NCBI GenBank assembly: GCA_905373625.1
Contig: CAJPTS010000042.1
Coordinates: forward strand, 1 to 11,394
From: Bacteroidia bacterium
Lineage (GTDB): Bacteria > Bacteroidota > Bacteroidia > Bacteroidales > CAJPTX01
DNA: 11,394 bases
Direction: 5' to 3'
Part shown: positions 5,941-11,394 of the stretch, piece by piece
Numbering within the stretch: the first letter of the stretch is position 1
Layout of the letters: each line of letters opens with the position of its first letter
Notes under the pieces: generated by a model
What the model saw: the letters and a program-made list of their open reading frames with translations, nothing else
The model's database searches: none
Told to the model about the DNA's origin: nothing
Position numbers and translations under genes: made by a program

Positions 5941-6804
5941 ATGACAAAAGGACAAAAGAGCGGGAAGTTTATGCAGCGCATGCGAAATGAATATCGCTTG
6001 GTTATTTCCACTGCTGACACGTTTCAAGAGAAATGGGGTATACGCCTCTCGCGTCTAAATATTTTGGTGGCTCTAGGTGCTTTTTTTCTTATAATACTGG
6101 CTCTTAGTTGGGTGGTGATTTCATTTACGCCTATCCGCGAGTTCATGCCAGGTATGACCAACACCTCCATAGCGCAGCAGGTGGTAGGCAATGCTATACG
6201 TGCCGACTCGTTGCATCGCGAAGTAGAACTCTGGTCAAATTATCTGTCTAACTTACGTACCATCTTCCGTGGTGAAGCGCCTGAAAGCTATACCATCGTT
6301 TCTGATACAACGGTAACAAATGGTCAGGACAGATTAACCCCTTCGGTCGAAGATTCTTTGTTGCGTGCGCATATGGAACAGGATCTTAAGTTAAGCCTGA
6401 CGCCTGGGAAGGGGAAAGATGAGCTTTCTGCCATTCTTCGGAATCTTTATCCCCCAGTGCGCGGACAGGTAAGCAATGGTTTTGATGCTGCTACGCGTCA
6501 TTACGCCACAGATATTGTATCTAAACCCGAAACGCCTCTTTGTGCTGTTGCAGACGGCACGGTGGTTTTAGCTATGTGGAGCTCGGAGGAAGGTTATGTA
6601 ATTGCTATTCAACATGGCGCGGGGCTACTTTCTATTTTCAAGCACAATAAGCAACTCCTGAAGAAGGTGGGTGACCCTGTGCATCGAGCAGACGCCGTGG
6701 CTACCATGGGAAATACTGGGACGCTCACAACGGGACCACACTTGCACTTCGAGCTTTGGCATGATGGGCGTCCGTTAAACGCTGAAGATTATATTGCCTT
6801 CTAA
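5941..6804 (+). CDS. Membrane-anchored M23 family metallopeptidase
   Basis: This 287-residue protein has a basic cytoplasmic N-terminus, one transmembrane helix (about 40-61), a periplasmic linker of about 110 residues that looks helical, and a C-terminal LytM/peptidase M23 domain (about 172-287). The zinc and catalytic residues are all present: H187 and D191 in HYATD, H235 in FKHN, and H267 and H269 in GPHLHFE. Glycines of ADGTV and GNTGTLTTGPH are also as in the family. It should therefore be an active peptidoglycan endopeptidase rather than a degenerate EnvC-like activator. It would cut peptide cross-links from the periplasmic face of the inner membrane. A similar M23 protein next to dxr and rseP is, as far as I recall, a common Bacteroidetes arrangement. 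It has no clear Shine-Dalgarno, and nine bases separate its stop from the dxr ATG. Confidence 0.92.
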   Translation: MTKGQKSGKFMQRMRNEYRLVISTADTFQEKWGIRLSRLNILVALGAFFLIILALSWVVISFTPIREFMPGMTNTSIAQQVVGNAIRADSLHREVELWSNYLSNLRTIFRGEAPESYTIVSDTTVTNGQDRLTPSVEDSLLRAHMEQDLKLSLTPGKGKDELSAILRNLYPPVRGQVSNGFDAATRHYATDIVSKPETPLCAVADGTVVLAMWSSEEGYVIAIQHGAGLLSIFKHNKQLLKKVGDPVHRADAVATMGNTGTLTTGPHLHFELWHDGRPLNAEDYIAF

Positions 6805-6813
6805 TTGACTATC

Positions 6814-7983
6814 ATGGTCAGACGAACGAATCTTGCTATACTCGGTGCTACAGGCTCGATTGGGCAGCAAAGTCTTGAAGTAGTTGCGGCACATCCCGAG
6901 CTTTTTGAAGTGGTTCTACTTACGGCCAATCATCAGTGGGAAAAATTGGTGGAACAAGCCCTCCGCTTCAAACCCAGTTATGTGGTAATCGGGGAAAAAG
7001 GCTTTTATACAAATGTATGCGAGGCGCTCGCTGGAACTGGGATCGAGATTTATGCAGGAGCGGATTCGATATGCCAGCTCGTACAACTGGAAAAAGTTGA
7101 CACGGTTGTCGTTGCCATTGTTGGTTACGCTGGGTTAATGCCCACGATACGCGCCATAGAGGCGGGAAAGCGTATTGCGCTAGCCAATAAAGAATCTTTG
7201 GTCGTAGCGGGGGACTTAGTAACGTCGCTCGTAGCCCGCTACAATGCTGTTTTACTCCCTTTAGATTCCGAGCATTCTGCCATCTTTCAATGTCTGGCAG
7301 GCGAGTTTGTTGAGCCCGAGAAGCTGATCCTTACCGCATCGGGAGGACCTTTTCGTATGTATACCGAAGAGCAAATGATTGCCATTACCCCAGCCGATGC
7401 AATTGCACATCCCAAATGGAGTATGGGGGCTAAAATCTCGGTAGATTCTGCTACGATGATGAACAAAGGCTTCGAGGTCATCGAAGCGCATTGGCTCTTC
7501 AATATCCCTTACGAACGCATTGAGGTTTTGGTGCACCCCGAGTCTGTAATACATTCGATGGTACAATTCCAAGACGGGGCAATTAAAGCGCAGTTGGGAG
7601 TCCCCGACATGCGCATCCCGATTCAATATGCGCTCACTTACCCGTATCGTCTCACCACCCCCAGTTATGCCTATCGTTTTGGACCAGGTGAAGCTTTAAC
7701 TTTTGACCTTCCTGACTACGAACGCTTCCCCTCCCTCTCGCTTGCCATAGCTGCTGGACAAATGGGTGGAAACGCCCCCTGTGTACTTAATGCGGCGAAT
7801 GAAGAAGCTATTCTGGCTTTCTTAGCAGGACGAATCAAATTCTTACAAATCCCAATTGTAGTGGAACGAGCGCTCGAGTTGGTTGATTATATAGAAAAGC
7901 CCACTCTGGAACAATACATCGATACGAACCGAGAGGCACGCGAGAGTGCCTCGTGGATTATCACGAAACTAACCCAAAAATAG
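6814..7983 (+). CDS. dxr: 1-deoxy-D-xylulose 5-phosphate reductoisomerase
   Basis: Dxr converts 1-deoxy-D-xylulose 5-phosphate to 2-C-methyl-D-erythritol 4-phosphate with NADPH and a divalent metal, the first committed step of the MEP isoprenoid pathway in the cytoplasm. From the ATG at 6814 the protein has 389 residues, the usual length. It starts with the NADPH-binding AILGATGSIG, then has ALANKESLVVAG, the metal-binding LPLDSEHSAIF (D151, E153), ASGGPF, HPKWSMGAKISVDSATMMNK followed by FEVIEAHWLF (third ligand E221), and HPESVIHSMVQF with GVPDMRIPIQYAL. The C-terminal helical domain carries LNAANEEAILAFL. All active-site residues are present. The upstream in-frame TTG at 6805 directly after the M23 stop is less likely as a start. 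The stop codon abuts the ATG of rseP, so the two are coupled. Confidence 0.98.
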   Translation: MVRRTNLAILGATGSIGQQSLEVVAAHPELFEVVLLTANHQWEKLVEQALRFKPSYVVIGEKGFYTNVCEALAGTGIEIYAGADSICQLVQLEKVDTVVVAIVGYAGLMPTIRAIEAGKRIALANKESLVVAGDLVTSLVARYNAVLLPLDSEHSAIFQCLAGEFVEPEKLILTASGGPFRMYTEEQMIAITPADAIAHPKWSMGAKISVDSATMMNKGFEVIEAHWLFNIPYERIEVLVHPESVIHSMVQFQDGAIKAQLGVPDMRIPIQYALTYPYRLTTPSYAYRFGPGEALTFDLPDYERFPSLSLAIAAGQMGGNAPCVLNAANEEAILAFLAGRIKFLQIPIVVERALELVDYIEKPTLEQYIDTNREARESASWIITKLTQK

Positions 7984-9306
7984 ATGGTCATACTGATTAA
8001 AGCGGCGCAGTTGCTCTGTAGTCTTTCTATTCTAGTACTTCTTCATGAGTTCGGACATTATATAGCGGCACGAGCTTTTGGTGTGCGCGTCGAAAAGTTC
8101 TATCTCTTCTTCAATCCGTGGTTTACCATCTTTAAGAGAAAGATCGGTGATACGGAATGGGGGATCGGGTGGTTACCGCTCGGAGGCTATGCGAAAATAG
8201 CTGGCATGGTAGACGAGTCTATGGACGTCGATGCGGTTAAAAAGCCGCCACAACCCTACGAATTCCGATCTAAAGCTGCGTGGAAGCGCCTCATTATCAT
8301 TCTCGGCGGAATTATAATGAACCTCATTACGGCATGGATGATCTATTCGGGACTAATATGGGCTAACGGTGAGAGTTATCTGCCGACAAGTGAACTACGA
8401 TACGGAATTGTCGCAGATTCGCTTTTACAAGATATCGGCTTTAGAACGGGCGATCGACTCCTTTATGTCAACGGGAAGGAGTATGAGAACTATGCTGATT
8501 TCTCAATAGCCTCAGTGGTTAAACCAGATGCCGTAGTAACCGTTGAGCGGGAGGGTAAGGAGGTTGATGTCCGTATGGATAAAGCTTACCTCGCTGAGCT
8601 GTTGAAACGTAGTCCCCTTTTTGAACCCCGTATACCATTAACCATCGGTTTAGTGCGTCCTAATTCTCCAGCAAGTGAGGCCGGGCTTATGATTGGCGAT
8701 AGTTTGGTTGCTATAAATGACTCTGCAGCATCTTTCTTTGACGAACTTAAACATTCCATTCGTGCACATAAAGAAGATACTATTACTGTCGGTGTAATGC
8801 GAAATAATGTACTTACAACGTCGCGCATCGCCATTCCCGACTCGTGTATCATTGGTATTGCACCAGATACTGACATGGCGGGGATCTTTCATCTTTCATC
8901 TAAGGAGTACGGCTTTTTCGCTTCTTTTGGTGCGGGTGCTCAACGTTTTCGCTCCATGCTGAGCAACTACTGGAATTCGCTAAAGCTCCTATTTGTACCC
9001 GAAGCAAAGGCACATAAATCTGTAGGAGGATTCATATCTATTGGTAAAATCTTCCCCAGTACTTGGGACTGGAATTCTTTTTGGTCTTTAACTGCTTTTC
9101 TCTCCCTTATGCTTGCTGTAATGAACTTGCTCCCGATCCCTGCCCTCGATGGCGGACATGCTATTCTGATTCTGATAGAGTTACTGACAGGGAAAAAGTT
9201 AGGGACACGAGTACTCATTACACTTCAGCTGGTGGGTATGTGCTTTCTCTTTCTGTTGCTCATTTACGCAAATGTCAATGACGTCTTGCGTCTTTTCAAT
9301 CCCTGA
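7984..9306 (+). CDS. rseP: Site-2 intramembrane zinc metalloprotease RseP
   Basis: This 440-residue site-2 protease sits in the inner membrane. The zinc motif HEFGH (21-25) lies in the first helix, followed by the GWLPLGGYAKIAGM segment (62-75), a second helix with ILGGIIMNLITAWMIY (106-121), two periplasmic PDZ domains (about 140-205 and 218-285), and the C-terminal helix with NLLPIPALDGGH (381-392), whose D389 is the third zinc ligand. In E. coli RseP cleaves the anti-sigma factor RseA and clears signal-peptide remnants; in Bacteroidetes the substrates are probably anti-sigma factors of ECF or TonB-linked signalling, an inference. It starts at the base following the dxr stop codon. The dxr-rseP linkage is conserved in many bacteria, though uppS and cdsA, which lie between them in E. 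coli, are absent here. The next gene begins two bases after its stop. Confidence 0.97.
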   Translation: MVILIKAAQLLCSLSILVLLHEFGHYIAARAFGVRVEKFYLFFNPWFTIFKRKIGDTEWGIGWLPLGGYAKIAGMVDESMDVDAVKKPPQPYEFRSKAAWKRLIIILGGIIMNLITAWMIYSGLIWANGESYLPTSELRYGIVADSLLQDIGFRTGDRLLYVNGKEYENYADFSIASVVKPDAVVTVEREGKEVDVRMDKAYLAELLKRSPLFEPRIPLTIGLVRPNSPASEAGLMIGDSLVAINDSAASFFDELKHSIRAHKEDTITVGVMRNNVLTTSRIAIPDSCIIGIAPDTDMAGIFHLSSKEYGFFASFGAGAQRFRSMLSNYWNSLKLLFVPEAKAHKSVGGFISIGKIFPSTWDWNSFWSLTAFLSLMLAVMNLLPIPALDGGHAILILIELLTGKKLGTRVLITLQLVGMCFLFLLLIYANVNDVLRLFNP

Positions 9307-9308
9307 GA

Positions 9309-10601
9309 ATGAACCAAATTGGCACGTGGTTGCGACGCTTTCCCCCCCTGTATGTGCTTTTAGCAAGTGTATTATTCTTTTTTAGCAACCCCTGCGAAGG
9401 GAGAGGAGGGCAGCCTCAAATACCCTATTCTAAGGAGAACAATGTCCTTACAACGGGGTTTGTGAATTTACACCACATAAGTAAGTTATGGCGCACGGTT
9501 AGCGTGCAAGACTCGGCAACTGGAAGTCAGCCCGATCTAGTCTACGAGTATCGTATCGCAGAACTGAACAGACGCTCGCCTTTTCCCTATCGTTTTCACC
9601 CTTTAGTGCTAAAGTATATCAAGATTTACAGCATTGAGCGGCGCGAACAGGTAGAACAAATGCTCGGGTTGGCAGAACTGTATTTTCCCATTTTTCGGGA
9701 GGAGTTAGATAAATATCAGTTGCCCCTAGAGTTGGTTTATCTCTCTGTAGTAGAGTCGGCGCTTAACCCCCTTGCGGTGTCGAAAAGTGGGGCTGTAGGA
9801 CTTTGGCAGTTCAAAATAAATACTGCCGAGATGTTTAATCTCCACGTCGATAGCTTCATAGACGAACGAATGGATCCTCGGCTTTCTACTGAAGCGGCGT
9901 GCCTATACTTAGATTATCTGTACAAAGTTTTTGGCAATTGGGCACTCGCGCTTGCAGCATACAATGCTGGTCCTGGTACGGTGCAACGCGCCATACAAAG
10001 AGCGGGGGGGGAGACCGACTTCTGGAAACTCCTCCCATATTTGCCCGAGGCGGCACAGAATTATGTCCCTGCTTTTATTGCAGCCTCATACATATTTAAT
10101 TATCACTCCGAACATAATCTATCCACCTTACCCCCCCCCATTCGTTTTCAAGAAGTAGATACTGTGCAGATCTCTGACGCCCTTTCGTTTCGTGCTCTCA
10201 GCTCATGGACAGAGATACCTTTAGAATTACTCCATTTCCTCAATCCGAGCTACAGACAGGGTTATATCCCAACGCCTGCGAAAGGGAGCGTTCCCCTTTT
10301 GCTACCTAAAGAAAAGATAGAGCATTACATAGCTAACAGCGAGCGTATTCATGCGCAGAGTTACAAAATTTCACAAAGCCCCTTCCCAATCGACAAAGGA
10401 CGAAAAATACACTACCAACACGAAGTTGCCAAAGGGGAATACTTGCATAAAATAGCCCTCCGCTATGAGTGTACAGTTGCCGATTTAGAGCAGTGGAATG
10501 GTAACGAAAAGCTAAATATACACCCGGGCGATAAGCTGAGTATTTGGATTACGCCAGACATATACGCACGTATAGAACGCGAACTTATAGGGCGATATTA
10601 A
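9309..10601 (+). CDS. mltD: Secreted lytic murein transglycosylase (MltD-like) with LysM domain
   Basis: This 430-residue exported enzyme would cleave glycan strands of peptidoglycan to 1,6-anhydro products. The N-terminus has two arginines and a hydrophobic segment (12-27) ending near NPC, probably a signal peptide; the cysteine context does not fit a good lipobox. The SLT domain spans about 130-265, with the catalytic glutamate E149 in LVYLSVVESALNP, then SKSGAVGLWQF and ALAAYNAGPGTVQRAI, all diagnostic of the MltD/Slt family. A single LysM-type domain (about 369-414) recognises the peptidoglycan glycan. Its length is close to MltD of other bacteria, which often has two or more LysM repeats. 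The gene is unusual for its homopolymers: C7 at 9342-9348, G8 at 10004-10011 and C9 at 10131-10139. All are in frame here. It is tightly linked to rseP and followed 15 bases later by the acetyltransferase. Confidence 0.93.
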   Translation: MNQIGTWLRRFPPLYVLLASVLFFFSNPCEGRGGQPQIPYSKENNVLTTGFVNLHHISKLWRTVSVQDSATGSQPDLVYEYRIAELNRRSPFPYRFHPLVLKYIKIYSIERREQVEQMLGLAELYFPIFREELDKYQLPLELVYLSVVESALNPLAVSKSGAVGLWQFKINTAEMFNLHVDSFIDERMDPRLSTEAACLYLDYLYKVFGNWALALAAYNAGPGTVQRAIQRAGGETDFWKLLPYLPEAAQNYVPAFIAASYIFNYHSEHNLSTLPPPIRFQEVDTVQISDALSFRALSSWTEIPLELLHFLNPSYRQGYIPTPAKGSVPLLLPKEKIEHYIANSERIHAQSYKISQSPFPIDKGRKIHYQHEVAKGEYLHKIALRYECTVADLEQWNGNEKLNIHPGDKLSIWITPDIYARIERELIGRY

Positions 10602-10616
10602 CGAAGTTGCCAATTG

Positions 10617-11180
10617 ATGGTTATGAGTAATATTTTTGAGCGCTTACGGGCGGGGGAAAGTGTCTCCTTTTTTGATCCCGATTATCATCTCATAAATGAG
10701 GCTTGTGAGTCTACACGCCGCGTGATGAGCCGTGTAAACCGCGAACATGACACTACAGCTATTCGTGCATTACTAAGCACGGTCTTTAAGCATCCTATCC
10801 CCAGTACTAGCACCATTCTACCACCTTTTCATCTAAATTATGGTGGGAATACAGAGGTGGGGGAGCATGTTTTTATCAATTATGATTGTTCTATCCTTGA
10901 CCTTTGTGGAGAGGTTGTAATAGAATCTGGCGTAATGATAGCACCGCGTGTGAGTCTCGCCACAGAAGGGCATCCTGTTGCGCCTCAGCATAGACAGGAG
11001 CTGGTAGGCAAGCCAATAATCATTCGGAAAAATGTTTGGATCGGTTTAGGGGCAATTATCCTACCTGGTGTAACCATCGGTGAGAATTCTGTAGTGGCTG
11101 CTGGGGCAGTGGTTAGCAAAGACGTTGCCCCAAATACTGTGGTGGGAGGCGTGCCAGCACGCACCCTCGCTAATCTTTAG
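10617..11180 (+). CDS. Sugar O-acetyltransferase of the LacA/Maa/NodL family
   Basis: This 187-residue left-handed beta-helix enzyme transfers acetyl from acetyl-CoA to a hydroxyl of a sugar or sugar-like acceptor in the cytoplasm. The N-terminal helical cap (maltose acetyltransferase domain, about 1-55) precedes the hexapeptide repeat region: GGNTEVGEHVFINYDCSIL, then VIESGVMIAPRVSLATEGHP with the catalytic histidine of the GHP motif, and IIIRKNVWIGLGAIILPGVTIGENSVVAAGAVVSKDV, ending GGVPARTLAN. These match galactoside and maltose acetyltransferases closely. The acceptor cannot be told. Being cytoplasmic, it is not a peptidoglycan O-acetyltransferase of the Oat/Pat type. Start options are TTG 10614, ATG 10617 and ATG 10623; I use 10617. 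It appears to be the last gene of the operon, 15 bases after the transglycosylase. Confidence 0.92.
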   Translation: MVMSNIFERLRAGESVSFFDPDYHLINEACESTRRVMSRVNREHDTTAIRALLSTVFKHPIPSTSTILPPFHLNYGGNTEVGEHVFINYDCSILDLCGEVVIESGVMIAPRVSLATEGHPVAPQHRQELVGKPIIIRKNVWIGLGAIILPGVTIGENSVVAAGAVVSKDVAPNTVVGGVPARTLANL

Positions 11181-11260
11181 TTAACCTAAAATATCGTTGT
11201 GGCGCAAATTTTGTAATAAGACATTGTACATTGGTGGTTCTGGCTAGTCACTATATTTTG

Positions 11261-11283
11261 CGGGTAACCCGATTTCTTTTTTG
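11261..11283 (+). terminator. Weak rho-independent terminator candidate after the acetyltransferase
   Basis: CGGG-TAA-CCCG forms a four-pair stem with a three-base loop, followed by ATTTCTTTTTTG. It is 80 bases after the stop codon. The U-tract is good but the stem is short, so the efficiency is doubtful. No better structure is seen between 11181 and 11330. Confidence 0.4.
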
Positions 11284-11332
11284 CCTATCTGTAAAAAATA
11301 TTCCGCACATATATATGATTAAGAAATTTGAC

Positions 11333-11340
11333 TACCTTTG
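11333..11340 (+). promoter_or_regulatory. Bacteroidetes -7 box of the next transcription unit
   Basis: TACCTTTG is an exact TAnnTTTG match and the same octamer used in front of xseB, in an AT-rich context. No TTG occurs at a good -33 distance. A transcript would start near 11346 and the gene it serves lies beyond the window, as no start codon with a long ORF follows within the last 50 bases. Confidence 0.6.
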
Positions 11341-11394
11341 CATCGGAGAAACACTAAAACAGGACGCCTATCGAGTGATATTTACGTAACCAAG

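Noticed and set aside
7261..7626. A 121-codon minus-strand ORF inside dxr.
   Set aside because: It is antisense to the highly conserved active-site region of Dxr and has no protein family features; a shadow of the real gene.
11176..11190. TTTAG-TTAAC-CTAAA hairpin at the end of the acetyltransferase gene as a terminator.
   Set aside because: Only five AT-rich pairs that include the stop codon, with no U-tract after it.
1..11394. Mobile element, CRISPR, phage or defence-system content.
   Set aside because: No transposase, integrase, terminal repeats, regularly spaced repeats or defence-domain proteins were seen; all sizeable ORFs are explained by conserved chromosomal genes.

Overview
The window looks like a chromosomal segment from a member of the Bacteroidetes (class Bacteroidia). 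A Porphyromonas-like genus is plausible, but I cannot prove it from the sequence. The support is the TAnnTTTG type of -7 promoter box (seen upstream of xseB, upstream of rpmE on the minus strand, and near the right edge), the near absence of Shine-Dalgarno sequences, a cysteine-free type B L31 protein, and a long DUF2723 membrane protein typical of this phylum. No mobile element, CRISPR array, tRNA or rRNA was found. Base composition and codon use look even across the window.

Layout. Bases 1-879 hold the C-terminal part of a CreD-family membrane protein whose start lies outside the window; a strong hairpin terminator follows it. On the minus strand, rpmE (ribosomal protein bL31 type B) converges on creD and has its own terminator. 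It is expressed from an unusual leader with a hairpin and a near-perfect Shine-Dalgarno sequence. The roughly 360-base divergent region between rpmE and xseB carries both promoters and several inverted repeats that no gene explains.

From about 1645 to 11180 every gene is on the plus strand and tightly packed: xseB, a 1014-residue DUF2723 GT-C-like membrane glycosyltransferase, a NodB-type polysaccharide deacetylase, a 262-base gap, a membrane-anchored M23 peptidase, dxr, rseP, a MltD-like lytic transglycosylase with a LysM domain, and a LacA/Maa-type O-acetyltransferase. Gaps or overlaps of -14 to +15 bases suggest one or two operons, with the gap at 5679-5940 as the likely division. A weak terminator follows the last gene, and a -7 box near the right edge starts the next unit.

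How the genes fit together. Most of the plus-strand block concerns the cell envelope. M23 peptidase and lytic transglycosylase cut peptidoglycan, the deacetylase may modify an amino-sugar polymer, DUF2723 probably transfers a lipid-linked sugar outside the inner membrane, RseP is an intramembrane protease, and Dxr supplies the isoprenoids used for lipid carriers and quinones. Most of this is conserved housekeeping. The parts most worth a second look are the regulatory repeats around rpmE and xseB, the long G and C homopolymers inside the lytic transglycosylase gene, and the possible broken small gene in the 5679-5928 gap.
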